Source: Varanus komodoensis (taxonomy: Eukaryota > Chordata > Lepidosauria > Squamata > Varanidae). From it: a stretch of 64,000 bases of DNA. The stretch is from positions 28,486,863-28,550,862 of the forward strand of contig NW_025336481.1 in assembly GCF_004798865.1 (NCBI RefSeq), written 5' to 3'. The notes beneath the pieces are model-generated. The model had not been told where the DNA came from. It saw nothing but the letters and a program-made list of their open reading frames with translations, and made no database searches. Of the stretch, positions 23,101 through 36,200 are shown piece by piece (position 1 is the stretch's first letter; each line of letters begins with the position of its first letter). The position numbers and the translations under genes were made by a program.

Positions 23101-25771
23101 TTTGGAACCAAGTATCTGAAATAAGCAGAACTAATGATACAATTAGAGGGATCATTGACTTGATAAATGCTTCTTGTTAATGACCTTTATACTACTCACT
23201 CTGCATCACAAAACCATCCATGCCTGGCCAGTTTAACTTAATAAAAGATTGTAGTTAGAAGTTTCTTGGTTTGATCTGCCAAGAAGGGAAGAGGTTGTGG
23301 GACAACACGCCACTGGTTCCATTTCAGAAACAAACTTTTTCATTTCTGACATAGGAGGTTCCTGGGCTCCCTGGAATGGAATTCTAAAACCCAACATTTA
23401 TCCTTCGTGAAGAGAATTAGCATCCTCTCTACATGGGTAGTACTAGAGAAGAGAGAAGAGGGTCACAGAACTATTACAACCCTCAGCTGAATCTAAATTT
23501 GCTGTGATAGTCACAACTTGTTCTGAGCCTGCCTGTGAGTTTGCTTTGGCTGACTCACCTTGCCCTCCTTTTGGGCTACTGTAAAGAGGTACAGGCACTC
23601 CCCTTCCCTGTTCTACCAATTCCATTGAGCCAAATTTATGGCAATATCTGAGCTCTGTCCCTCATCTGAAGAACTTGAAACCACTTGCTGGCATTTGACA
23701 GGGAAGGTTCAGCTCTTCCCATTCCCCTTCTTTCCACCCTGTCCCATTTTTGGACATATTATCACAAAATTTAATTTCTATGAGCAAATATATATGGAAA
23801 TTCTGTATCTACTAAGGATTTAACCATTACCTCAACCCTCCCCACAAAAGGCAGGGGAAGTCTTGTAACTTATAATTGTGTCCCTTGCTCCCTCTATCAT
23901 CAATTTGCGGTTATGGAAGGAAGGCAATATTTGAATGCAAAGCCTACTGAGTGAAAAGGAGGGGCTCCACCAATACAGTAATAAATGTTGTAACAAGTGC
24001 CATTTAGGAGCTAAAAGCTATCAGGGACCAGCAACTACCAGTAAGCTGTACTGGTGTCTGGCAATAGAACCATAGAAGTTGGGAAGAAGTAGACTTTGAA
24101 TCTGCATCACTTCCACACCACTAGACATCAGCAGGGGACCGCATGAAACACTCTGCACGTGTAAGGAGCCCTGAGGAGTACCTAATGCACAGGCAAAGGT
24201 GTGGTCTCATAAAGAAACCCAGCCCTGTGGGAGGCAGTTGACAAGTATCTGCCAAATGGGGAGGTGCCCCACACATGGCCAAGCGTAGCAAAAAAAAAAA
24301 AGTGAACGCCAGTGGCAAGAGAAGCTAGGTGCCAAGAAGCATGGTTTGGTCACCAGGCAAATAGGCAACCTCATACAGTAAGAGATTAGTTAGGGCTCGG
24401 AGCCCAACCACAAACCTGGTGCTACTGCCTCCCCCATGGGTACCAACAGCCATACCTCAACCCCACAGAAGACGTATCCATCCTGCTCAGGCAAGGCCAC
24501 CAACAAAGGGTGCTGCAAGATGCAAGAAGATGTGGGCCTGTCACAGTCTGGGATGCTGCCCGGTTAAACAAGGAACATGGAGACTGGCCTTGGTGGTGGC
24601 ACTGACCTCCCTCCACAAAGAGGGAGAGGAGGGTGGGGCTAATATTGCCCTGTAAGCCACACTCTTTCCCAATATAATACCTATTCTTAATCTCTATTGG
24701 CCTATTCATTCACCACCACCACCACAATATCCTCTTTTTGGCATGTGTCAAGGAATTTTCTCAAAAAGTAAGCAGGAATATGGAATTAAGGAGTACTTAC
24801 GCAAGTACAGAAGTGCAGTCTTGTGCAACTTTACTGAGACATTAGCTACAGTGTATTCAGTGTGACCTATATTCCTAGGTCAGTATGCCATGAATTGCAG
24901 TCAATGCATATTTAAAAAAGCAAATAATATTATGTATGTACATTTCAAAATAGTTATAGAATAACCTGCAGAAGAAATGAGAATTGCAGACCGTAATAGA
25001 TTACTTAGAAGAGCATGTGAGATAAAATGAAGAAATAAATTATTGGGATATGGCCTATTATCCTTATGGGATTCCATAATTCTTGCAATGTGACAAAAGA
25101 AATCAAGATATTCCATTAGCATGTTTTCAACCAGAGTAATTTTTTCCTAACAAATAAATCCTAAAGAGCCAAAATGATCCCTTCTATTCCTTTGATATAC
25201 TTCTGTTTTAAGAAGCATGCAACAATTTTTCCTATACTATACATGTTTTGCTAGGGCTTAGCTTAAAGGACAAATGCTGAATAGATACAAACCAGCCAAA
25301 TAAAACATCAATTTGTTGACAGAGATGAAACAATATACATGGAATTAACTGAGCAGCAGCTAGCAATTGAAATAATTTCGGTAGACAAGACAAAATGAAC
25401 ACATCTATGGCATTCAGATTGCAACTAGCATTTGAGACACTCAAGGGAACTCAGTGTTGGGGAATGATCCAAGTTAATCCTAATTGTATTTGTTTTTCAT
25501 AAATGGCTAATCCCTCTGTAACATGGCTGCGTTTTCAGATAATGTATTTGTAGATTGCTAAGCCCTTATTTTCTTAACTTGATTTGTTGTTTAATTCTTT
25601 CTGCAAATGACAATGAAATGGGAATCTGATCCTATTTCTGCAGGTTGCAGCATATTTTTAATATTTCTCATTTTTCCAAGTTGGGCTCCCTTTTTTAAAT
25701 GAATATCTTTGAGGAGATGACACACTGGTGCCTAACCAATGATTGCATCACACATGCTACAATTACTGTTG
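23101..25771. other. Unannotated non-coding stretch
   Basis: No gene was recognised. The left part (to about 23.7 kb) may be the 5' end of the DIRS-like fossil. An A12 run lies at 24289-24301. Confidence 0.4.
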
Positions 25772-26165
25772 TCATGGAATCATGAATCTGGAAGTGCTCT
25801 TGTAGACCATCTTATTCAACTCTCTGATTGATGCAGAAAATCCAGAGCTGGAGCATTTCTAACAGTTGGCTATCCAGCCTTGGTTTGAAAACCTTCAGTG
25901 AAGAATTGCCTACTACTTCCTGTAGGCAATTACTTCCATTTTCAAAATGTTCTTATTGTCGAGATGTTTCCCCTAATGTTAAACCAGAATCTGACCTCCT
26001 GTATCTTATGCCCATTAGAGTTAGCCCTGTCCTCAGAAACAGCAGAGACCAAGTATTTGCCTTTCTTTGTGTAACACGATAAAGATATTGGAAGATCACT
26101 GTCATGTCTTCTCTTCTCCACACTAAACATATCTAGAAAGACTGAATGGTCTTTTCTCAAGGACT
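25772..26165 (-). mobile_element. CR1 LINE 3' end
   Basis: The plus strand begins with 'catggaatcatgaatctgg', a decayed form of the ATTCTATGAT-type CR1 terminal repeat. It goes on with 'tgtagaccatcttattcaac', 'ctatccagccttggtttg' and 'gaattgcctactacttc', the reverse complement of a CR1 3' region of a subfamily different from the one at 3.4 kb. The far end is near 'ggtcttttctcaagg'. It is diverged but continuous. Confidence 0.7.
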
Positions 26166-26229
26166 TTGATTGTGGGACTTCTTTATCAAGCCATCTTTAT
26201 TGACCATCTCTTTCCTCTTCCCCCATTCA

Positions 26230-26273
26230 TCCTCCCTCCCTCCCTCCCTCCCTCTCTCTCTCTCTCTCTCTCG
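26230..26273. repeat. (TCCC)n and (TC)n compound microsatellite
   Basis: Several tccc units run into about ten tc units. Confidence 0.9.
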
Positions 26274-26435
26274 CATCCCCACACCCCAGAATATATATTC
26301 TGTAGGTAGATCATGCAACCTTTTGGGCTCTAGGCACATTTGGCCATTTGAGAAATTATTTTTGGTATCATCACAAAATGGTTACCATAGGAGGCATGAC
26401 AAAGGACTTTATAATAAGCCCTTTGCCTTGCTGGT

Positions 26436-26588
26436 AAGTTTTGTTTTAATTTTGTATTTCTTTATTTTACACTGTTGTTTTAAACTTTTAAATATTATAT
26501 TTTTTCATGTTCTATTTTAGAGTTTTAATAGTTCTGAACCACCCAGACAGCTTTGGCTGTTGGGTGATTAGAAAAGTAATAAATAAAT
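26436..26588 (+). mobile_element. L2 3' UTR and tail
   Basis: A T-rich 3' UTR leads to 'ctgaaccacccagacagc', 'tttggctgttgggtgatta' and then a short (aaat)n tail. This is the layout of older L2 3' ends, in which the pair reads 'aaaccgcccagagagc', 'ttcggctatgggcggta'. Confidence 0.65.
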
Positions 26589-29500
26589 GGATTCATAGTA
26601 ATAACGAAAACTGTAGGATGAACTGCCACAGATTAATTTCAGCAAAAGGATAAGATATCTTTGTTGAATACTACCCTGTGCTGATAAATTAAAGAGACTA
26701 ACTACATGCATTGGAGATCAGAGATGAAGCCTTTAATGAGCTATACATCTTTATAAGAAACAGACTCTAGGTAAAAACAATCTGAGGATTAAAAAAAACA
26801 ATGGAATATTTTACCATTCAGAGTGATGTAAAATTGTATGCTATATAATGAATGTACAGTAACAACTATTTACTGTATAATATTTCACAATCAGTTGTGT
26901 TGTTTCATAAAAATAATCATTTTCAGTTGTGCAAGTCTGCACAACTTTCTTAACATTTACCAAAGAAATGAACCCATGAAAAATAGCTAAGTGAATTATT
27001 GTCTACTTTGAGTGCAGGAGCAAAACGGTGCATTCAGAGCCATAACTCCCAAGTGTCCTGTTATAAATACAAGATTCTCAAGGAAAATATATAGACTTCA
27101 ATTATTTTTAATGAGGATTTATTGTCAAAAATCATAGCTGGGAGCAGCTATATCAATGATTTCTAAGGAGTTCAGAATATAAATATGGTTGGAAATGCTT
27201 GTTGTATTATCCCCAGTGCATGGCAAACCTTTCTTCAACCGATCCTTATAATAACTTTGGGAATTTGTTTGTTTATTTATTTATTTAATCTTAATATTTT
27301 ATACCTCTCCATTCCCATAGGCTCTTATGTTATAATTATGAAAACAGTCATCTTATTATTTAATTTCTAGCCACCTCACATTTGCCATACATGTTTTATT
27401 TTAATAAGTCACTATCTCTATACAAGTATGTGCTGCACCTGAGGGGAAAATATTTTCAATTTTCATTGTTTTCCCCAAACCAAAATGCAAGTGTTTAAAG
27501 ACCAACACCAAGCTGGCATGCGTATCCTGGAAGTTCTTGAAGATAATAGTAGTTATTGGTCTACAGTACAGGTTTTGCCTCTGGAAACTAGAAGCCTAGC
27601 CCCAAGTTTCCCAGGGTCACCCCACTAATTACATAGTTACTAGTACATTTAGAATAAGACTGGGTGATTTGTGGCCAATACAGACTTTCAAGTAAATGTG
27701 TGTCTAGCAACTATGGCCATTTTTTCATTCATACTCTAGAATGGTCCCTGATATGGAAAGAGTGGGGCTTTCAAGGTCTGGCTTAGACCGTTTTACCTAC
27801 TGTAGAATAAAAGAGAAAAGTATCCACTGATGTGAGGCATTGACTGATTGGCCCTAAAGCATCCACTATCCATGCTTCTTGGTATAGTCTGGAGAGAGAA
27901 GTCTTGCATCTAACCCATGGATGGATGTACAAACTCTATTACCATTTGGGGCACTTTCCAATTCAGATGCAATGACTGCTCAAGAAATTGACTCTAGAAT
28001 CTTTGGAAAGTTCTGCAGCGGAACTCAGAACACATCTTCATCAAGTGCAGTATCCCCCACACTTCAGGGTCCTTTAAGATTCTCAGCCCTTAGCATTTCA
28101 TGAAGAACTTATTTGGTTTTAGTGACTCCAGTGTATTTTTCTTCTTCTTGCTTCTTCATGGAGACTGCAGGTACAAAAAAATGGGCAGGCTTGGCAGGTT
28201 TTATGACTCTTTTTGCTAGCTACAGATCTCCTGCAGGGCATCCAGTTTCATTAAAAGACAAGTTTAGTCCATGAAATGTACATACTATTGCACTAATATG
28301 TGGTTACTTACCCATTATAAACTCCCATTCATATTAGCTTCAGTATCGGTCACCAAAGCACAATTATCAGTCACCTCTCCCAGTTTTCTGTAGGAATTCA
28401 TATATTTTACAACGAGTATGCTCTGCATTATTTCTGTTCTCTCCTGTTTCAATGCTTCTGTAAAAAACCTCAATTGAGGTGTCATCACGAGGCTCTTGAT
28501 TCCATTTTCTATTACATTTGTTCATCTGTCTGTAAGTGCTGAAAGACAGGGTTGCTTCACTTGACTTTTCCTTGCACAGATTCTATTACTGGTTCAAGAA
28601 TGCCTGCTGAGCACATGATATGATGGCCTTACAGCACTATTCGTTGCAGCTTCCCATAGCCCTCTGAACTCAGGAATATGGACCTCCAATGGAGGGCGGG
28701 AGAAGCGCCAAGGCCTTTCCAGTAAGAACCTAGGATTTTCTTGTCCTTGGTGCATAAGCATTTTAATGATCTCATACTATACATAGTCTTGCATAAACAT
28801 ACATTACATCATTTTTAGAAAAAAGATATTGAGGGATTAAATACATGAGCACCTTCCCTGACACATTTTATTCAATATTCCAAAAGAAATATTGCATTTT
28901 TCCCATTTTTCCAGTGTTCTGAATAAACAAAACAAAATGAGAGTTCAGAAAAAAATTACCCGAATTCTCCCAGTCTTCAGACAGGCCTTCACGTCTTCAT
29001 TAAAACTACACATTTTGAAAGGCCAAATTGAAAAGATATGCCTTCATATCCTTACTAATGGTTGAACGGACTCAGGGCTGGCACACCAAGTGTAATTGCA
29101 CAAATGCACTCCTTGCCAATGCTGCCAATTTTTCTTGGCTTCCCCCTGAGCTTCTCTGTACATCTCTGTGTTTCAACAGACAGCAACAGAATTGCACAGA
29201 CCCATGAAAATGGATGTTGTATTAGCATATCAAATAAGTATACATATGGGCATTTTGGCTGAGCTGGCTTATTAAATATTGTTCCTGGTTCTGCACAATC
29301 AAAACCAAAACAAAGAAGGCCACCAACAGTGCTCATAACCAAGCATGCTCCTCCTGAGCTAATTCAAAAAGTAAAAAGGTTTTGAAATGAATGAACACCA
29401 GCCCATCACTCACTAGCTCCTTCCCTGCTCAAGATTCTATTCATTTCTATTTTCCACAGAGTTGTCAACATTTAAACAACATAATCCATGGTGTGCCAGT

Positions 29501-29966
29501 TTTTCTGTTTTGTGCTACAGATGTTCAGTGTGCAGTCAAGGCCAGTAAAATCAGATAAAAACGGAATAATTGGTTATGCTCTAATTAGATTTGACTGTAT
29601 GTTTTTATGCTTAATGAAATGCTCTTGATAGCGATTAAACTTTGCTTGGTTAGTACAAGATGTATCGAATGTTTTGCAACTGTTTTTTTAAGCTTTTTCA
29701 CTTCCATTTCTGTTAATGATGGCTTTAAGGAATATATTTTGTTTGCCCTCCTATTACATAGATAACTGAAATTATATTATATATAAAAATCAGACATTTT
29801 ATATATGTGTAGGTTTTTTGTGGTAGTGGGTAGTTGAATGAGCATCTTCATGAGATGAGTTGAGTAAGTCTTGTGCCAAAGGCGGTTACCCAACCCTTAC
29901 CAACCCTGCAGGATAGGATGATAAAATGATCAAGGGAAGAACAACTTCCATATGAAGACTCATTCA
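26589..29966. other. Unannotated non-coding stretch
   Basis: No gene was recognised. A (ttta)n tract at about 27269-27290 followed by 'ttttatacctctcc' may be a short reversed L2 tail. The stretch 29545-29660 is AT-rich, contains homeodomain-like TAATTA-type words and is free of repeats. Confidence 0.4.
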
Positions 29967-30026
29967 ACATCTGGCACTCACATATGATTGTGACTGGCAC
30001 TCACATCTGGCACTCACATATGATTG
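29967..30026 (+). repeat. Local direct duplication, two 24-bp copies 36 bp apart
   Basis: An identical 24-mer, starting 'acatctggcactcac' and ending 'atatgattg', occurs at 29967-29990 and again at 30003-30026. The 12 bp between them partly repeat the unit ('ctggcactc'). This is a recent local slippage or duplication event. Confidence 0.9.
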
Positions 30027-30429
30027 AAGTCCTCTCCAAAAAGGACATTTTCTTCATCCAGCATTTCTTTAGCACCAACATGTTCACAACTTTAGAACCA
30101 TATCTAGCAGCCATGTGTCTCCCCCACCATTTTTACTCTAAGGTAGATGAAAGGGACCTGAACTGGACTGGGACCCTAGTGTGATGGCAGGAGGCTTTTA
30201 AGTTCTGGTTTGGTGGCCCTGTGCCTAGTGTAGAATAAAGGTGAAAATAGGTGCTGCCTCTAGATACATTTTGGTCATTAGTGCATAGAATCCATGGAAC
30301 AACCATGCTCAGTGTACAGACTGAACAGATAGAGAGAAAAATTAGACCTTTGTCTGCTGCCTTCTCTTTAGGAAATCATTCTGTCTGTCCACACTCTATC
30401 TTAACAGAAGCTTCACTTCCAGGATTCAG

Positions 30430-31243
30430 GCTACTTGTCAGGACAATCAGAAAGAAGGAATGAAAGTTGGCAGAAGATGCATCAGTCATTTACGATCTGC
30501 GGATGACACTGTATCACTGGCAGAAAGCAGCACAGAAATGTGGAAGAAGAAAATAAAAAAGGACTGCAGCTGTATGTTAAGAAAACAAAAATCATGACTA
30601 CAGAAGAATTGCGCAATTGTAATGTCAACAATGGAAAATATAAAATGATTGAAAGATTTTACATACCTAGGCTTATTCATCAATTCTAATGGAGACTGCA
30701 GCCAAGAAATTAGAAGACTGAGAGTTGGAAGGGCAGCAGTGAAGGAACTAGAACAGATAATAAAGTGTAAGAACATTTCACTGAAGCCAAGGCCAAGCTC
30801 ACTCACACTATTGTATTCTCCATCACTATGTACAGATGCCAAAGTTAGATAGTGAAGAAAACTGAAAGGAAGCAAATTGATGCATTCAAACCATGGTGCT
30901 AGAAGAGAGCTTTATGGATACCCTGGACTGACAGAAAGATGAACAAGTGGGTCCTGAATCAAATCAAACCAGAACATGTCTGGAAGCAAAAATGATTAAA
31001 ATGGAGCTGTCATATTCTGGACACATTGTAAGAAGGCAAGAAGGAAGACAATAATGATAGGGCAAGTTGAAGGCAGAAGAAGAAGGAGAAGACCAAATAT
31101 GAGAAACATCAATTCCATAAAGGAATCCACAGCCTTGAGTTTACAAGAGCTGAGCATGGCTGTCACGGACACAATATTTAGGAAGGGATTCATTTATAGG
31201 TCCCATAAGTCAGGGATGACTTGACGGCACTTAACAAGAACAG
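30430..31243 (+). mobile_element. RTE-clade LINE, old, non-BovB subfamily, 3' part
   Basis: The translated traces run in RTE order. Near 30490 an L-R-S-A-D-D-T block replaces the usual LRYADDT. Then come KKTKIMTTEEL (30582-30615), SNGDCSQEI (30685-30715), and further on traces of SITMY, KPWC, WIPWTDRK and the basic RQ-rich C-terminal part. The 3' end reads 'cccataagtcagggatgac' and 'ttgacggcacttaacaag', which differs from the BovB end at 38.05 kb. The copy has many stops and frame changes, so it is clearly older than the BovB at 36.8 kb and belongs to a second RTE lineage. Confidence 0.8.
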
Positions 31244-33199
31244 CATTGCTCCTGTGTTAACACCACTGAACCTTAAAACATCAGTAGATCTGTAATACCT
31301 ATTCTGGCATCAATTCCAGCCTTTGAGTCACAGACAGACATTTCAAACAAAAGCCAAAGGTAGTCAGACCAAATTGAAAACAGTGGTATTCCTTTTTCAA
31401 GAAAATCTGGCATGAGATGAAAAAAAATAGTTTTAATGCATAGTTTAAATTTGTGACATCCAGTCAAATTAAAGTTGATTTTGAAGATGTTCCCTGAAAA
31501 CCTACTGTGGTTGTATGTTCATTAGCAGCATATTATGGGGAAGCTAAAGGTCAATACTGTTATCAAGACAAAACCCACTAGAGATTCAAGGGTAAAGCAA
31601 GTTGAGCATTGAACTATAAGGGGACCAAAGCAAGTGGACATGAAATGGATAAACAAAGTAGAAAGAAAGACCCTTGGTAATTTTGGCTGAGTTGCATAGT
31701 CCAGAATGTTAAAATTACAGGCAAGTATATAAATTGGAGTGATACATTTTAGTTTTTGGTTGTTATTCAATATTCTCAGTCTCCAGACTAGCTCTGCAAA
31801 CTCTGGTGGGGCACTGGACTCTCCTATACAGGACAAGCTATAAAAAGTCCTGCTTGTTACCTGAGCAACAATGCTATGCCAGTGACTTCTTCAGCTCTAA
31901 CACCAGACTTTCCTCCCTTTTGCTTTGCCCTGACATGAAGGAACTCAAGCAACCATGCAGAAAATATTTCCCTTAATCTCTGACCAAGAAGCAGGCCATT
32001 GCTCAGTTAAGTCTGATGGGAAGCAGGGATACGGGACAGGGTCACTGTAGCAACCTGCTGAGATGCTCTGAACACATTGAAACTCAATTCATTTTGCTCC
32101 CATTTTCACATGCAACTTGTTTCTCTGTTCAATTGTTCAGGAATTTTCCCCATTGGCTAAAGAATGAAACTTCATATTTTAGTGTGTGTTTTAAATGCCA
32201 TTTTTTCTCAAAATCACGCACATTTTCAATACTATTACAGGTTTAAGCTCCTTCAGAAAAAAAAATCATTCATGTTCAAGCTTGAGAACTGGGCAAGTTC
32301 TGATGAATTGTGAGCAGGAACAAAACAGTTGTACATCCCTAATTGGAAGAGAGGATTGTGGGAGAGCATTGTGCAGCAGGTGGCCTAGACTGGGCTCCTC
32401 CAGATGGGTGAGTAGCCGTCATGACACTCTGAAGAAACTTTTTGCTGTGATCTCCACCTAGTGGCCATGATTCTTTGTGTTCCTTGAGCACCCCATCAAA
32501 CCCAGGACTCTTGAAATTTTATGAAAAGCAATGCCATTACTTTGCAACACAAGATTAAATGAGTATAAGTAATTTTCAAGATCCACTGAAAGCAATTCTT
32601 TTGGATGTAGGTTCTGAAGTGCATTTGGATGCATACATCAAAAGAGTGCCTGTGGGACCACATCCTTCAAGTGCTATATAAACTTATATCTGCGCAGCTG
32701 GGTTATGGGATCAACCCTGTCCTCATGCTACTCTCTGATAGGAAATCAAGAGGTGGAAAAACTCATTTGTAGAAGCATCCACAGACGTTTGGTGTAACTG
32801 GGCACCTAGGTGGATGTTGTTTTAGTCCAGTAAGCTGTGCCAAAAAAATATGTACTTTAAACTGTCTTGGGACCTTTCGCCAACTGTCTCAGTGGAATTC
32901 ATTTTCTGCCCTTATACTGATATATATTCCAAACAAATGGATTTTGGGATGCTTCATTAACCCAGAAATCAATTAATCAATTGCAAAATTGCTGTTTCAT
33001 CTCTCTGGACAGCAATTGGCAGAGAGCAATGGAAGCAAGAGGAATATCTGGCAAATACTGCACTTTAAGGAACATCATTCCTGTGTGCTTTTAACAGCCC
33101 TCATATAGGAGAAAAAAAAATAAAAATAAAAATAGTAACTTTTAATGGGAAAGATGCATATCTTGTGTCAGTTGCCTATGTGCATTTATACAATTTCTA
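31244..33199. other. Unannotated non-coding stretch
   Basis: No gene or confident repeat was recognised. An A-rich run lies near 33112-33132. Confidence 0.4.
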
Positions 33200-33264
33200 G
33201 ATCTGGCTTAAGGCAATTTTGAGGCACAGGGGCCTAAAGCTCAACATATCTTGGGCCAGCCCTG
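33200..33264. mobile_element. TIR element, right end only (family at 33.57 and 35.92 kb)
   Basis: The end 'cttgggccagccctg' (33250-33264) matches the right terminal repeat of the 33567-33865 element. Upstream words such as 'ttgaggcacaggggcct' fit the same end. The left end was not found. Confidence 0.4.
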
Positions 33265-33566
33265 GTGGAGGCATTTGGAGCTCCAACTCTGACATCACAG
33301 AACCCAAGAGTGACTGTGATCCAGCAAATGTTCCCAAGGAGGAGTTGCACTGGACACCTCCTCAAACCATGAAAGGTTCTTTGTAGAAGGCCACAGGGAA
33401 CTGTCTCTGGAACCCTAGAGAGGGAAAGCAGTTGTGGGGAGGATTTTCTGCTGACCACTTATCTCCTCCAGTTCTATCTCCTTGACTATATTTCAGCAGA
33501 GCAGCAGCAGCTGAGCTTGAAAACTCATTGGCTCCCCAGGTGCAGTTGGTAGTCCATGTGCTTAAG

Positions 33567-33865
33567 CAGGGCTGGCCCGAGCATCGAGCAGAGTGAGGTG
33601 GTTGCCTCAGGCAGCAAACATTAGAAGGAGGCAGCATGATGTTGGAACAGACAGCTGTGCAACACAGTCTACCCTGCACCCTTTCAGCTGGTATTAAACC
33701 CACAAGTCTGATGGAAGCTGCTGACCCCTGGCCAGTGCTGAAGAAAGATCCAACTGCTAGTCCTGTTCTTTTTTCTCTGTGGAATGGAAGTGGCAGCAGT
33801 GGGAGGTGGAGAGTAATCCATCTCATTCTTTGCCTCAACCAGCAACATACCTTGGCCCAGCCCTG
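33567..33865. mobile_element. Non-autonomous TIR DNA transposon, 299 bp
   Basis: The ends are 'cagggctggcccgag' and 'cttggcccagccctg', inverted repeats that match at all but one or two positions over 15 bp. Subterminal 'ttgcctcaggcagcaa' on the left is echoed by 'ttgcctcaaccagcaa' on the right. Flanks 'gcttaag' and 'gcttaga' resemble a decayed 7-8-bp target duplication, which would suit the hAT group. There is no transposase. The 158-codon minus-strand frame across it has no family features. Confidence 0.65.
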
Positions 33866-33875
33866 GCTTAGAATA

Positions 33876-34122
33876 TTTATTTATTTATTTATTTATTTTC
33901 CAATTTATATTCTGCCTTTTTCCTACAAAGGGCTGAAGGCAGCTTACATCATTCTCCTCCTCCATCTCCTCCCCACAACAACAACCCTGTGAGGTAGGTT
34001 GGGCTGAGAGTCTGTAACTGGCCCAAAGTCACCCAGTTGGCTCCATGGCTGAGCGGAGACTAGAACCCAGATCGTCTGAGTCCCAGTCCCATGCTCATAA
34101 CCACCACGCCACACTGGCTCTC
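33876..34122 (-). mobile_element. MIR-type CORE-SINE, nearly complete
   Basis: On the minus strand the order is a tRNA-like head (the plus strand shows 'agaacccagatcgtctgag' for the B-box side and 'accaccacgcc' for the A-box side), a CORE segment (plus strand 'ctgtaactggcccaaagtca', 'acaaccctgtgaggtagg'), then an L2-like tail ('tatattctgcctttttcc') ending in (ttta)n at 33876-33899. CORE-SINEs use the L2 enzyme machinery. Length is about 245 bp. It abuts the TIR element on its left by about 10 bp. Confidence 0.82.
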
Positions 34123-35194
34123 ACTCAATATACTCAAGCACAGCTAGTTCAGCACATATTTAATTAACATGCATTTATGGTCTCAGTGTATGGCTAGGAT
34201 TTAAGCATTCATTTATAGTGCCACTCCCAGAGTCCTGTCACTGAAAGGCACCTTATAGATTAATGAAGTAGAATTCAATTGAATGCTGAATCAGTGGTAT
34301 GTTTGTTCACAGAATATCCTGAGTGAAATCAACACAGCCTTTGCTGCATAATTAAAAACAAAAACAAAACAGATTATGCCCTCCTCAGTCTGTGAAAATA
34401 GGCATTTAGTAGTCATTACAAAGACTACTAGAAAGAAGCCTAGAAGTCATTTCATAAATTTAGTTTCTAACTAGTTGCATGACCTAGATACAAAGTGTCT
34501 GTTACAAAGTTGACTCTGATGAATGCTACCAGGATTTCAGAACTATCCAAAAGATGAGGAGGAAGAGGAGGGGGATCATAAATTAGCCATGTTGAGCCTT
34601 AAATATTTTATGGAGACTTGGCTCTCTGAACATCTCCATAGGGAATATTTGTTGATATTTATTGCTGTTTTTTTAATAGAGTGACTGTGAAACGTTTTTG
34701 TTGCAATCTGAACTGTAAGGATTCCAGGATTCTTATGAATATGTGTGTTGATATGTGATCTGTGCATTAGCTCAACATATCACTTTATATACAAGAAGAC
34801 CCTTTCTGAACACAGATTTCACACATTACTGAGACTAGCTTTCATAAATTCTCAATGCACTCATAAGAGTCGAATCTACCTATCATACATTCTATAGACA
34901 TAAATTCTTCAAAACATTCAATCTTAAACCCCCTGGGTAATGGATTCCATTTGTTGCCAACCTTTTGAATATACAACTGTTTTATCCCACAAGAATACTA
35001 ACTTCCTTGAAATGGCTTATTCAATTAGCTTAATAGATGTGTCATATGAACAAAGTGAAACATTCTATTTCAATCACACTAGATTTTCCCAAAGTGCATG
35101 CAGTACTATTTCAAACCAACACCAACAGTATGAAAAATAAATCTATTGCATGGATGCCAAGTTTAAATGCCTGAGATGCAGTTCATTATGATTT
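34123..35194. other. Unannotated non-coding stretch
   Basis: No gene or repeat was recognised. Confidence 0.4.
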
Positions 35195-35385
35195 ATACTA
35201 TTATCATTTCATACACTTATACCCTGCCTTTCTTACTCTTGCAAGGAACTCAAAGCAGCTTGAAATATGCTCTCCATTTAATCCTCATTAACAGGAACCC
35301 TGTGAGGGAGGTAAGGCTGAACTGTATGGCCGGTTCAAAGCCACCCAGAAATTTCATAACAGAGAGGTTTATGTGGATCCACTGG
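35195..35385 (-). mobile_element. MIR-type CORE-SINE, degraded
   Basis: The plus strand shows 'cttataccctgcctttctt' (tail side), 'aactcaaagcagcttg', 'aggaaccctgtgaggg' (CORE) and 'gttcaaagccacccagaaat'. The tRNA head is no longer recognisable. Orientation matches the copy at 33.9 kb. Confidence 0.6.
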
Positions 35386-35917
35386 AAGGCATGAGGCATG
35401 GTATAATGATGTCCACTACCCTGCACCTTGCTTTTCATCTAGATGTTTTTAGACATCTAGGTGAAGCACCACAGAGACAAATAGAATGTGTATGGGGCAC
35501 CATGTATATATTATATATGCCATCAACCCCAGCCTTCAGGCCTCCTAGTCCTTCTAGCACTCTTCCTTAATTCTCTCCCAGAGGTAGAGGTGGCTGGTGA
35601 AGTTCTTTCCTTGCAAGCTATGAGTGGGAGAGGAGGAGGCTCTGCATTTGGACCCCAGCCTTGACTTCCCGGGACCTCAGAGCTGGGACTCCAAATATGC
35701 TTCCCACCAACAATGCCAGGAGGCCACAAGACTGCACCCTCAGTCAATTAATGAATTGCATCAGAAGGGTACAATGTAAAATTCCCTGTACAGTATTTGT
35801 CATTCATACTATGAATTCTATTTCCATGCAATGATGTAACTGGGTCAAAAGAGGTAAATGCAATTGTTAAGTTACATTTCGGAACATTGCTTTAAAATAT
35901 GCAAGTTGTTTGGGAAG

Positions 35918-36200
35918 CAGAGCCAACTTTGCTATTAGTTGAAGTGAGATACCTGCCTCAGGTAGCAGATGCTGCAGTACTTATGGGAAGACTGACAGCA
36001 GGTCTCCCAGTCACTCCTCCTGTATTCCTCAGGGCTTCTCTTTGTTGGGGGACAGAGCTATATGCCACACAGGCTGTGCTGTACCACTAAGATAGCCTTC
36101 TGCAGTCAGATTTGGTGAAGAGCCAATCTCCTGTCTGGAGGTTGAATGGGGGGGGGGTGCCACCTTGCCTCAGGCAGCAAAATGTCTTGGGTTTGCCCTG
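35918..36200. mobile_element. Non-autonomous TIR DNA transposon, second copy, 283 bp
   Basis: The left end 'cagagccaacttt' and right end 'cttgggtttgccctg' are decayed forms of the termini of the 33567-33865 element. Subterminal 'cctgcctcaggtagcag' on the left and 'ttgcctcaggcagcaaaatg' on the right match it too. Length agrees within about 16 bp. No target duplication is visible. A G10 run lies at about 36148-36157. Confidence 0.55.

Noticed and set aside
33362-33838. 158-codon minus-strand frame
   Set aside because: It straddles the boundary of the 299-bp TIR element and unique flank and has no recognisable domain.
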